The notes beneath the pieces are model-generated. The model was not told where the DNA came from. It saw nothing but the letters and a program-made list of their open reading frames with translations, and made no database searches. This document shows positions 37,527 to 45,909 of a DNA stretch of 64,000 nt, one piece after another (positions within the stretch are counted from its first letter, which is position 1; every line of letters begins with the position of its first letter). The DNA is from Ideonella livida (GTDB taxonomy: Bacteria; Pseudomonadota; Gammaproteobacteria; Burkholderiales; Burkholderiaceae_C), in contig NZ_JAAGOH010000013.1 in NCBI RefSeq assembly GCF_010499455.1, positions 1-64,000 of the forward strand. The letters run 5' to 3'. Made by a program: the position numbers and the translations under genes.

Positions 37527-38000
37527 TCAGTGCCCGTGGTGGGCGTTGCCACCCGCCGGCGCCGCCGCCGCGCCCAGCGGGCGCACCGGCAGGCTCAGCT
37601 GCAGGGTTTCCTGCCGGCCGCCCGACTCCACCACCAGGGTCAGCGGCACGTCCTGCCCGGCGGGCAGGGCCTGCTTGAGGGCCATGAGCATGATGTGGAA
37701 GCCCCCCGGCTTGAGCTCCACCGCCTTGCCGGCGGGCAGCTCCAGGAAGGGCACGGCTGCCATGCGCATGACGTTGCCTTCCATCTTCATCTCGTGGATC
37801 TCCACCACGCCCGCCACCGGCGAGGCGGCCGACACCAGGCGCCCCCCCTGGGCCGAGGTGATCTGCAGGAAGGCGCCGGTGGCCTTCTGCTGGGCCACGG
37901 TGCCCCGGACCCAGCCATCCTTGACGGTGGTCTGGGCACTGGCGGCCAGCGGGGCGAGCAGCGCGGTCAGCAGGCAGGCGGTGGTCAGCAGGGATCGCAT
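37527..38000 (-). CDS. PCu(A)C periplasmic copper chaperone
   Basis: 157 residues. A signal peptide (LLTTACLLTALLAPLAASA) is followed by a cupredoxin-like domain with the copper motif: VEIHEMKMEGNVMRM and, about 22 residues on, KPGGFHIMLM, giving the His/Met ligands. The C-terminus is GGNAHHGH, adding His. Such proteins bind Cu(I)/Cu(II) and deliver it to cytochrome oxidase. It lies 30 bp after the FNR-type regulator on the same strand; a related chaperone lies upstream at 38814. Confidence 0.93.
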   Translation of the reverse strand: MRSLLTTACLLTALLAPLAASAQTTVKDGWVRGTVAQQKATGAFLQITSAQGGRLVSAASPVAGVVEIHEMKMEGNVMRMAAVPFLELPAGKAVELKPGGFHIMLMALKQALPAGQDVPLTLVVESGGRQETLQLSLPVRPLGAAAAPAGGNAHHGH

Positions 38001-38030
38001 GGTCAGGTCCTGTAGGTCATGGGCAGGTGG

Positions 38031-38687
38031 TCAGGCCGCCTCGGGCGCCTGGGGCTGGCGCAGCAGGCCATCGCTGCGCGTCATGCCGGTGGGCCACTCC
38101 ACCTCACGCAGACGGGCCAGGCTGAAGCTGGCGCTCTGGCGTTGGCGGGTGTCCAGGATCTGGGTACGGCGCAGGTTGGCAAAGATGCGCGAGACGGTTT
38201 CGGGCGCGGTATCCAGGATGGCGGCCATGTCCTTGAGCGTGGGCAGGGCCAGCTCGGCCACGGTGCCGCTCCAGGGCATGTCGGCCGGCACCAGCAGCAG
38301 CAGCAGGTGCTTGAGCCTGTCCTGGGCTGGTCCGGTGCGCAGGGCCACCAGGTCCTCGATGCGCCGCTGCTGTTGCGCCAGGCCTTCAACCAGGATCAGG
38401 CGGCGTTCGGCCTCGGTCACCGGCTGGCGGGCCACGGCGCGGCTGGGCACCAGGGCCCGCGCGGTGTAGGCATAGGGGTAGGCGGCCAGCAGCTCCAGGC
38501 CCAGCAGGTCGCCCGGCAGCACCAGCTGCATGAAGCGCGGGCCCTCGCGGCTGACGCGGTCCAGGCGCAACGCACCCGTCTGGAGCTGCCACACCGGGCC
38601 CATGCCGCCGGCCTCGAAAAGCACCTCACCCACCTGAAGTTCCTGTTCGGGGGCGAGGGGAGCGGCAAGCGTGGCAGAAGGCGTCAT
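38031..38687 (-). CDS. Crp/Fnr family regulator, cysteine-free (DNR-like)
   Basis: 218 residues from ATG 38687. An N-terminal effector jellyroll (VGEVLFEAGGMGPVWQLQTGALRL, LVLPGDLLGLELLAAYPYAYTARAL) and long C helix precede a winged helix-turn-helix: LPTLKDMAAILDTAPETVSRIFANL. The recognition helix keeps the E-x2-S-R pattern that reads TTGAT half-sites in FNR proteins. There is no cysteine anywhere, so it cannot hold FNR's iron-sulfur cluster; heme/NO sensing as in DNR or another ligand is inferred. It lies between the two PCu(A)C genes, and an FNR-like box precedes it, suggesting autoregulation. Confidence 0.9.
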   Translation of the reverse strand: MTPSATLAAPLAPEQELQVGEVLFEAGGMGPVWQLQTGALRLDRVSREGPRFMQLVLPGDLLGLELLAAYPYAYTARALVPSRAVARQPVTEAERRLILVEGLAQQQRRIEDLVALRTGPAQDRLKHLLLLLVPADMPWSGTVAELALPTLKDMAAILDTAPETVSRIFANLRRTQILDTRQRQSASFSLARLREVEWPTGMTRSDGLLRQPQAPEAA

Positions 38688-38732
38688 GGCGAGGTACTGC
38701 AAAGCCGTGCGGCACGTGGCCGCCGGCCAAGT

Positions 38733-38746
38733 CTGATTCAGGTCAA
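38733..38746 (-). promoter_or_regulatory. FNR/DNR-like box upstream of the Crp/Fnr gene
   Basis: CTGATTCAGGTCAA (TTGAC-N4-ATCAG on the gene strand) matches 8 of 10 consensus bases. It lies 46-59 bp before the regulator's ATG, a position suitable for self-control. Confidence 0.5.
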
Positions 38747-38813
38747 GCGAAGGCCCGGGTTTATACCGAGTTCCGGGCCACAAGGCCATTGCGCTGTATC
38801 AATCACGCCACCC

Positions 38814-39365
38814 TCAGTGCTGATGGGCCGCGGTGTTGCCGGCCTCACGCAGGCGCATGACCCAGACCCGGATCTCCTGCGTGCCGGCACGCTCGAAGCG
38901 CAGGGTCAGCGGAATGCGGTCGCCGTGCTGGAGCGGCTGCTTCAACCCGATGAGCATCAAGTGCCAGCTGCCGCCATGCTTGAGGGACACCTCCCCCTGC
39001 GCTGGCACGGGCACGGCCTCCACCGCCCGCATGCGCATGACCTGGGTGGCCGGATCCAGCGTCATCTGGTGGATCTCCACCGACTGGGCCACGGGGGTGC
39101 TGGCGCCCAGCAGCCGCTCGGGCTGGTCACCGCCATTGCGCAGGGTGCGGATGTAGACGCTGCCGTCAGGCTGTCCGGTGATGGACGGTGGCGCATAGGG
39201 GTGGTCGACGACCAGCGTGCCAAAGCGGTAGTCGTGGGCCAGGGCGCCCAGGGGGGCCAGGGCCAGCACGACGGCGCCCGCACCGGCCATCAGCAGGCCC
39301 GCGGCACGACGTCGGTCACGGTCTGCCACCACGGTGGGCCCAGCACGCAAAAAGGAAAAGGACAT
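38814..39365 (-). CDS. PCu(A)C-like copper chaperone, second copy
   Basis: 183 residues from ATG 39365 with AGGAG ahead. A long basic N-terminus and one hydrophobic segment (LLMAGAGAVVLALAPLGALA) form the export signal. The domain begins HDYRFGTLVVDHPYAPP, and the copper motif is VEIHQMTLDPATQVMRM followed by KHGGSWHLMLIG. The C-terminus is AAHQH. It differs enough from the 37527 copy (longer leader, extra GQPDGSVYIRTLRN strand) to be a separate subfamily. It begins 58 bp after the barrel-like gene, probably in the same operon. Confidence 0.9.
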   Translation of the reverse strand: MSFSFLRAGPTVVADRDRRRAAGLLMAGAGAVVLALAPLGALAHDYRFGTLVVDHPYAPPSITGQPDGSVYIRTLRNGGDQPERLLGASTPVAQSVEIHQMTLDPATQVMRMRAVEAVPVPAQGEVSLKHGGSWHLMLIGLKQPLQHGDRIPLTLRFERAGTQEIRVWVMRLREAGNTAAHQH

Positions 39366-39423
39366 GAGGTCTCCTACGGATGGGTGAGCAGGCATGCACC
39401 ACCGGGAAATGAGCAGTCGGTCA

Positions 39424-40671
39424 TCAGTGTCCTTCGAGAAGCGTGGGCCTGTCCCAGGTCAGTCGAAGAGCACCCCAGGGCTGTGGGGACTGCCCGGAGG
39501 CCCGCTCCTGCCCCACCTCCAACGTCAGGCCCAGCGCCTGCTGCCAGCGCCACTGCAAGGTGGCGGTGGCTCGATGCACGGCCACTGCCTCAGCCAGTCC
39601 CGCGGCGGCAGCCAGCTCCGCGGGCGCCCGCCCAGCCACCCGGTTGCGAGGAACCAGTCGCTCCAAGCGCCCGCCTGTGCGCCAGTCCTCGCCCCAACGC
39701 CACTGCAGGTCGACCCAGGCGCCCTGCACGTCGCTGCGCAGCTCCGCCTCGCGGGTGGCGTCATAGAGGGCGCCGCGTTCGCGGCGCCACAGCCACGCCC
39801 CCTGCAGCAGGAGCCGGTCTGCCATCCAGCCGTCCACAGCCGCCGACACACCCAGCACCGTACTGCGACCCGAGAAGCAGACCCTCCCAGTGGTCGTGTC
39901 GCGGCAGTCCGGCACGCCGTGGTGGTGAGCCGGCATGCCATCGGCCATCAGGGCGGTGGCGCCTCGCGCCTGCGGACGCCAGTGGGCCGCCAAGCCATGC
40001 AGCGTCGCATGGCCATGTCCCCATTGGGCCAGCAGGCTGGGTGCCCACGCCCCGGCCTGGCTGCCCGGAAAACCGCGTCCTCGCCATAGCCCGACAGACA
40101 ACGCCTGCCAGCCATCCTCCGGTGGCGGCCGCCACGACAGACGCAGGCCGTCCTCAGGCTCAGCGTCTCCCAGCGCGGCGCGATGCGCCAAGGGCTTCTG
40201 CCCATAGTCCTGCAGGCGTGCGGCGCCGTCCACCACATCGCCCAGGCCCATGGGCTGCCGGCCCAACCGCAACGCCCATTGGGCGCCGGCGATCTGGTGC
40301 CGGGTCTCGACCAGGGCGGATTCCGTGCGAAGGGGCTCTCCATCGTGCCCGGCCAGCGACCAGGCCCCAGCCCAGGACTCATGCCAACGCCAGGCACCGA
40401 GCAATTCAGCCTGCTGCAGCACCAGGCGACCTGCCTGGTTGTCAGGGGCACCGCCGGTGAGCAACACCCCAGGGTGGCGGGCCACCGGCCAGTCCGAAGC
40501 GGACCGTGTGTGGGCCAGAGCCGCGGCAGCCCCAACCTGCCAGCCCAACTCTTCCGGGGTAACGGCCTGCGTACCACCATGCGCACGGGCCGACGGCAAC
40601 CAAGCGACCGACATCACGGCCGCCGCCCACACCAGGCCACGTACGGGCCACAGAAGGACCTCAGCGCGCAT
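39424..40671 (-). CDS. Outer-membrane barrel-like protein of the MbnPH copper locus, unknown
   Basis: 415 residues from ATG 40671, overlapping the diheme gene by 11 bases. A signal peptide (GLVWAAAVMSVAWLPSARA) is followed directly by HGGTQAV. The rest alternates short aromatic strands (LQQAELLGAWRWHESWAGAWSLAG, TLQWRWQQALGLTLEVGQERA), as in a porin-like barrel. It carries His-rich patches (PAHHHGVPDC) that could bind metal. I do not recognise a named family; the position straight after MbnP/MbnH suggests a copper or substrate channel of that system. Confidence 0.65.
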   Translation of the reverse strand: MRAEVLLWPVRGLVWAAAVMSVAWLPSARAHGGTQAVTPEELGWQVGAAAALAHTRSASDWPVARHPGVLLTGGAPDNQAGRLVLQQAELLGAWRWHESWAGAWSLAGHDGEPLRTESALVETRHQIAGAQWALRLGRQPMGLGDVVDGAARLQDYGQKPLAHRAALGDAEPEDGLRLSWRPPPEDGWQALSVGLWRGRGFPGSQAGAWAPSLLAQWGHGHATLHGLAAHWRPQARGATALMADGMPAHHHGVPDCRDTTTGRVCFSGRSTVLGVSAAVDGWMADRLLLQGAWLWRRERGALYDATREAELRSDVQGAWVDLQWRWGEDWRTGGRLERLVPRNRVAGRAPAELAAAAGLAEAVAVHRATATLQWRWQQALGLTLEVGQERASGQSPQPWGALRLTWDRPTLLEGH

Positions 40672-41920
40672 GGCGGCCTCCGGCCTGAGCCGCCGTCGCC
40701 GGCAGGCGGGCGGCGGCAAAGGGATCGGCGTGGCGGACATGGGCCAGAAAGGTCTCATCGGTCAGCGTCTTGAGAAAGGCCACCAGGTCCGCCTTGTCCT
40801 GCACACTCAGATCGATCCGCGACACCAGATCGCTCTTGTAGGGGTTGGCACGGCCATCCCCCGCGTGCGGCCCCGTGGCAATGACGGTGCCGCCATTGGC
40901 ATAGTGGTCGAGCACATCCTCCAGCGTGGCCTTGCTGCCGTCGTGCATGTAGGGCGCGGTGACAGCCACGTTGCGCAAGCTGGGGGCGCGGAACATGCCC
41001 ATGTCGGCAGGCTTCTGCGACACCTCGAACACCCCGCGGTTGGGAAACGGAAAACCTCCCGCACCGTCTATGTTGTAGAGACCGGTGTTGTGGAAAGGGA
41101 TCGAGACGGTGCGGCTGCCGGCGTGCCGCACTTGGTCATTGAAGTTGAATTCGGCGTGGCAATGAAAGCACTCCGCCTTCTCGCCGTTGAACAGCGCCAT
41201 GCCGCGCAACTCCTGCTCGGTCAGCACCTCCCGCCCTTGCTGCCAACGGTCGTACCGGCTGTCGGCGGAGATCAGGCTGCGCTCAAACGCAGCGATGGCC
41301 TTGATGATGGCGCGGAAGGTGATGCGTTCGCCCGCCTCGTCGGGAAAGGCTGCGGCAAACAGCGCCGGATAGGCCGAATCGCCTCGAAAGCGTGCCAGCA
41401 CAGTGTCCTGGTTGCCATTGTTGATGCCCATCTCGACCGGGTTCTCGCCAAACAGCGGCACCTCCATCTGCCGCTCCAGCGTCTGCAGCAGCGGATTGGC
41501 CCAGGTCAGCGTGGCATGGAAGGCCACATTGGCCAGGCCCTGGGCATTGCGCGGATGCGCTTCCCCCGTGGATCCCAGGGCCGTGGCGCGTCCGTCGGTG
41601 AAGCCCAGGGCCTGCACATGGCAGCCAGCGCAGGCCTGCTGCCCGTTGCCCGACAGCCGTTTGTCGAAGAACAGCTGCCGCCCCAGCGCCACCTTGGCGC
41701 GCGACATGGGGTTGTCCGCCGGGACCGCCGGCACGGGGAAGTGGGACGGCAGACCCGCGTCGGCGGCCCAATCCCAATCGGGGTCAGCGCTGGAGGTGGT
41801 CACCACCTCGGTGCCGGCACCGCCGCAGCCCGTCACGGCCAGGGCCAGCAGGGCAGCACCGAGCCGCACGGCCAACGCCATCCCGCCGCCCAGGGGGCGG
41901 GTCAGGGCAAGGTCTTTCAT
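40661..41920 (-). CDS. Di-heme MauG/cytochrome c peroxidase-like enzyme, MbnH type
   Basis: 419 residues from ATG 41920; a GTG at 41938 overlaps the upstream stop. A lipoprotein-like signal ends TGC (Cys32). Two CxxCH heme sites are seen: CAGCH at residues 97-101 and CFHCH at 251-255. Other BCCP/MauG marks: ALGRQLFFDKRLSGNG, FGENPVEMG, FRAPSLRNVAVTAPYMHDGS. MbnH enzymes oxidise a tryptophan of the partner MbnP to kynurenine, creating its copper site. The partner lies immediately upstream, 14 bp away. Assignment to MbnH rests on the pairing; it is inferred rather than proven. Confidence 0.85.
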   Translation of the reverse strand: MKDLALTRPLGGGMALAVRLGAALLALAVTGCGGAGTEVVTTSSADPDWDWAADAGLPSHFPVPAVPADNPMSRAKVALGRQLFFDKRLSGNGQQACAGCHVQALGFTDGRATALGSTGEAHPRNAQGLANVAFHATLTWANPLLQTLERQMEVPLFGENPVEMGINNGNQDTVLARFRGDSAYPALFAAAFPDEAGERITFRAIIKAIAAFERSLISADSRYDRWQQGREVLTEQELRGMALFNGEKAECFHCHAEFNFNDQVRHAGSRTVSIPFHNTGLYNIDGAGGFPFPNRGVFEVSQKPADMGMFRAPSLRNVAVTAPYMHDGSKATLEDVLDHYANGGTVIATGPHAGDGRANPYKSDLVSRIDLSVQDKADLVAFLKTLTDETFLAHVRHADPFAAARLPATAAQAGGRHAR

Positions 41921-41934
41921 GCCGTCCCGCCGCC

Positions 41935-42924
41935 TCACTTGGCCAGTGCCCGGAAGATGGTGTGGCCGTGGAAGAACTCGTTCTCGCTGTCCTGCACGCT
42001 GTTGCCGCTGGCGTCAAACGAGCTGCCGATCACCGACCACATGGCCTGGCATTCCGGATCGGTGCCACCGGACATGCACCCCCCCGCGCCGCCGTGCTCC
42101 TCCACCAGGTTGGACAGCGCGAACAGCGCCTTCAGGTCCACGGTGATGCGCTGCTTCTGCGGGTCGAACCCATGGAGGTGGAAGGTCCGCGTGTTATCCG
42201 ACGTGCAGCTGTAGCCCCAGGACTTGGTGCTGTCCACCGCACAGCCGGTGTTGCCCAGATGGAAATAGAAGCTGTTGTTGAAGGTGCCGGTGGCGCTGCC
42301 ATCGGCATTGAATTTCTTGATGCCCTGCGTGAAAGTGCCCGCAGTGGTGGCGTTCTCGGGGTTCACCTCGATCTTCACGAACTTGCGGCCGGCCTGCCAG
42401 CTCCAGGCCATGTCCTTGTTGTCCAGCGGCGCGGCAGCCACGGTGGACTCGCTGTGGTTGAGGGCCTCGGGCACGCCCAGGGTCATTTCCACACCGGCGT
42501 AGGTGCCCTGAGGCACCGTGCCGGTGACAGCCACGTGGAGCAGCTTGTCGCCCGCGCAAAAGCCGCTGCCGTCCTCCAGGTCGATCAGGGCGACGGTCTG
42601 ACCAGCGCTGGTGAGCTGGAAATCGTTGGCATCCAGCGTCACCAAGACCTCCTCACCCTTGTCATTGGTGAGCTTGACGTTGGAGACATAAAAGCGCAAG
42701 TCCTGCACCTTGGCCTTGGCCCCGGTGGTGCCTAGCCCTTCCAAGGTGCTGGCGCAGCTGACCGGGGTGCCGCCCACCGTGGCGACGAATTCAATGCTCA
42801 CGGCCTGGGTGGTCGGGGCCTCTTCGGTGTCGTCATCGCCGCCGCCACACGCAGTCAGCAGCGCGGAGGCGGTCAGCAGGGCGAGGAGCCCGGAGGGCAA
42901 AAGGTGGGGAATGTTGGGCAACAT
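41935..42924 (-). CDS. MbnP-like copper-binding lipoprotein (metallo-mystery pair four-Cys protein)
   Basis: 329 residues from ATG 42924. A lipobox LLTAC places lipid on Cys26, followed by GGGDDD. Family marks: VSIEFVATVGGTPVSC, LRFYVSNVKL, IDLEDGSGFC, GVEMTLGVPEALNH, DMAWSWQAGRKFVKIE with Trp174/Trp176, FYFHLGNTGC, FHLHGFD and a C-terminal HGGAGGC. The Cys spacing fits the four-Cys pattern. MbnP binds Cu(I) after MbnH converts a Trp to kynurenine; the WSW pair holds the likely target, but I cannot tell which residue. No methanobactin genes accompany it. Confidence 0.88.
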   Translation of the reverse strand: MLPNIPHLLPSGLLALLTASALLTACGGGDDDTEEAPTTQAVSIEFVATVGGTPVSCASTLEGLGTTGAKAKVQDLRFYVSNVKLTNDKGEEVLVTLDANDFQLTSAGQTVALIDLEDGSGFCAGDKLLHVAVTGTVPQGTYAGVEMTLGVPEALNHSESTVAAAPLDNKDMAWSWQAGRKFVKIEVNPENATTAGTFTQGIKKFNADGSATGTFNNSFYFHLGNTGCAVDSTKSWGYSCTSDNTRTFHLHGFDPQKQRITVDLKALFALSNLVEEHGGAGGCMSGGTDPECQAMWSVIGSSFDASGNSVQDSENEFFHGHTIFRALAK

Positions 42925-43188
42925 GGGACGAATTGGGGGTGAAACGGCCCAGCGGCGGACGGACACGCCAGGGCAACCCGGGGGCGCTACGCCAGAGGCA
43001 TAGGGCGGCGCACAGGCAGCCTGGGTCCGGGCCCGGTGGGCACGGTGCAAGAGGATGGAGAAGGCCGAGCGGGACTTGACGTCACCGGGCGCGGCGAGCG
43101 CGTCAGGGCGCGACGGCGAAGCCGCCCTGGCGCCGGCACTGGCCTACGGCCAGGCGGACGCCCAGGGGTGTGTCGCGAAGAAGAAAAC

Positions 43189-43581
43189 TCAAGCGCCCGC
43201 AGGCGGAGCGCGAGGCTGGGCCGGCGCCCAGGTGAACAGCGGGCGGGGCGCCTGCAGGAAGAGCGGCGGAACCCACCGCGCGGGAGCCAACAGTGCGGGC
43301 ACCGCCACCGGCGCAGCCGGCGGGGCCGCCTGGGCCGACAGGCCGCACAGGGGACAGTGCTCCAAGTGGTTCAGTGTGGCGGCGGTGCCCGGCACGGCCT
43401 GGCCAGCCTCGTCGAGCAGCACGACCTTCATGCCCTGCGGGGTGCAGACTTCCACCAGCCGCCCCTGCCCCGCCAGCTGGTGGGCCAGCGCATGCGACAG
43501 GGTAGGCGCCACGGCCAAGCCGAAGATCGCCCACCAGGCGATCCAGCTCAGACGTTGAAGGTAACGGCGCAGCGAAGACAT
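43189..43581 (-). CDS. DUF2946-like small membrane protein
   Basis: 130 residues. A short basic N-terminus and a single hydrophobic segment (LSWIAWWAIFGLAVAPTLSHALAH) are followed by LEHCPLCGL, the HCPxC motif of DUF2946, then a Pro/Ala tail. Such proteins recur next to copper receptors and PCu(A)C chaperones. It is first in the minus-strand copper block. An FNR-like box is 61-74 bp ahead of its ATG. The 264 bp between its stop and MbnP hold no gene I can support. Confidence 0.75.
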   Translation of the reverse strand: MSSLRRYLQRLSWIAWWAIFGLAVAPTLSHALAHQLAGQGRLVEVCTPQGMKVVLLDEAGQAVPGTAATLNHLEHCPLCGLSAQAAPPAAPVAVPALLAPARWVPPLFLQAPRPLFTWAPAQPRAPPAGA

Positions 43582-43641
43582 GGAAGCGCCGGATTCTAGG
43601 AACGCCGCCCCGGGAAGATTTCACCTTCGTTCACCGTCGGG

Positions 43642-43655
43642 CTGATCCAGATCAA
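43642..43655 (-). promoter_or_regulatory. FNR/DNR-like box upstream of the DUF2946 gene
   Basis: CTGATCCAGATCAA matches TTGAT-N4-ATCAA at 9 of 10 bases, the best of the three sites in the window. It is 61-74 bp before the DUF2946 ATG and about 60 bp before ruvB on the other strand. Confidence 0.6.
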
Positions 43656-43714
43656 GGTGCAGCCCAGGGGACCCGGAACCGCGCGCAGCCGGGCAATCCC
43701 CGGATAATGCCTGT

Positions 43715-44785
<1,071 letters not shown>

Positions 44786-44820
44786 AGCCGGCGCGGCCCG
44801 TCCCGCTGGGGCGATGGCCC

Positions 44821-45486
44821 TCAGGCGGCGTGGCCCACCCGGTCTTGAGACTCGTCGCGCGCGGCCTCATCCAGGTGGTGCACATCGGCCCACCCCACCA
44901 GCGTGAGCTGCTCGCCGGTGTGCAGCAGGCGGTTGATGCCGGTGTTGGGCAATTCCCAAGTGCGCGGCGCATCCAGGGCCTGCCCGCTGGCCGCGCGGTA
45001 AAAGCAGTCCAGCACGCCGCCATGGGCCACCAGCACCAGGGTCTGACCGGCATGCGCGGCGGCCAGACGGTGCAGGGTACTCAGGCAACGGTCAAAAAAG
45101 CCCTGCAGCGTCTCGCCCTCGGGCGGGCCGAAGTGCGGCTCGCGGCGGCGCCAGCGGGCACTGGCCTCAGGCCAGCGCTGCTCCACCTCGGCGTAGGTGT
45201 GGCCCTGCCAGGCGCCAAAGTGGCGCTCGCGCAAGCCCGGGTCCTGCGCCAGTGGCAGGCCGGTGGCGGCCGCCACGGCCTGGGCCGTTTCCCGCGCGCG
45301 GCTCAAGTCGCTGCTCACCAGCACCGTGGGGCCCTCATGCAGCAGGGCCTGGGCCGCCAGCCGGGCCTGCTGGCGGCCACGGTCATTGAGCGGAATGTCG
45401 AGCTGGCCCTGCAGGCGGGTGTCGACGTTCCAGGCGGTTTCGCCATGGCGCACGGCGATGATGCGGGTGGGTTCGGCCAGGGGCAT
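44821..45486 (-). CDS. Histidine phosphatase family protein (phosphoglycerate mutase-like)
   Basis: 221 residues. The catalytic RHG motif is IIAVRHGETAWNVDTRLQGQLDIPL (about residues 10-34), followed by SDLSRARETAQAVA, RERHFGAWQGHTYAEVE, GEGETL-type PPEGETLQGFF and the second His in LVLVAHGGVLDCF. Likely a broad phosphatase of the GpmB/CobC type; the substrate is not shown. It lies 17 bp after the DUF1840 gene and is probably cotranscribed with it. Confidence 0.92.
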   Translation of the reverse strand: MPLAEPTRIIAVRHGETAWNVDTRLQGQLDIPLNDRGRQQARLAAQALLHEGPTVLVSSDLSRARETAQAVAAATGLPLAQDPGLRERHFGAWQGHTYAEVEQRWPEASARWRRREPHFGPPEGETLQGFFDRCLSTLHRLAAAHAGQTLVLVAHGGVLDCFYRAASGQALDAPRTWELPNTGINRLLHTGEQLTLVGWADVHHLDEAARDESQDRVGHAA

Positions 45487-45503
45487 GGGCAGGGGTTTCC
45501 AGG

Positions 45504-45836
45504 TCAGACGCCCCAGACGATGGGCTCGTCCTCGGCGTGGCAGCGCTTGATCATCTCCACCAGCGGCCAGGCGCGCTGGCGCAGCGAGATGGGCTCCAGG
45601 GTCGGGGCAGGCTCGGTGGCCGCCTCGTCGGGGGGGACAGGCTGCGCCGCCGCGGCACGCAGGGCCTCGTCGCGGGCAATGGCCTCAGACAGGGCCGCCA
45701 GCGCCGCCGGCATGTCGGCCACCAGCAGGATGCCGCGCGGCGCCGGCTCGCGGCCCATCAGGCCGAGCACCCGGTCGCCGGTGGGGCCCATCATGATGAC
45801 GTCCCCCGCGGCCTTGCTCTTGAACTTGTAGATCAT
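45504..45836 (-). CDS. DUF1840 family protein
   Basis: 110 residues, typical length. Begins MIYKFKSKAAGDVIMMGPTGDRVL, ends ISLRQRAWPLVEMIKRCHAEDEPIVWGV, both diagnostic of the betaproteobacterial DUF1840 family; the middle is Ala/Pro-rich and variable. Cytosolic, no catalytic motif. Function unknown. Confidence 0.9.
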   Translation of the reverse strand: MIYKFKSKAAGDVIMMGPTGDRVLGLMGREPAPRGILLVADMPAALAALSEAIARDEALRAAAAQPVPPDEAATEPAPTLEPISLRQRAWPLVEMIKRCHAEDEPIVWGV

Positions 45837-45909
45837 GGTCGGGCCGGAACCGGGCCGTCAGGGGCCGCCGGCGGCGCCGATTGTGCCGCGCCGTGGTGAC
45901 GGCGCAGGT

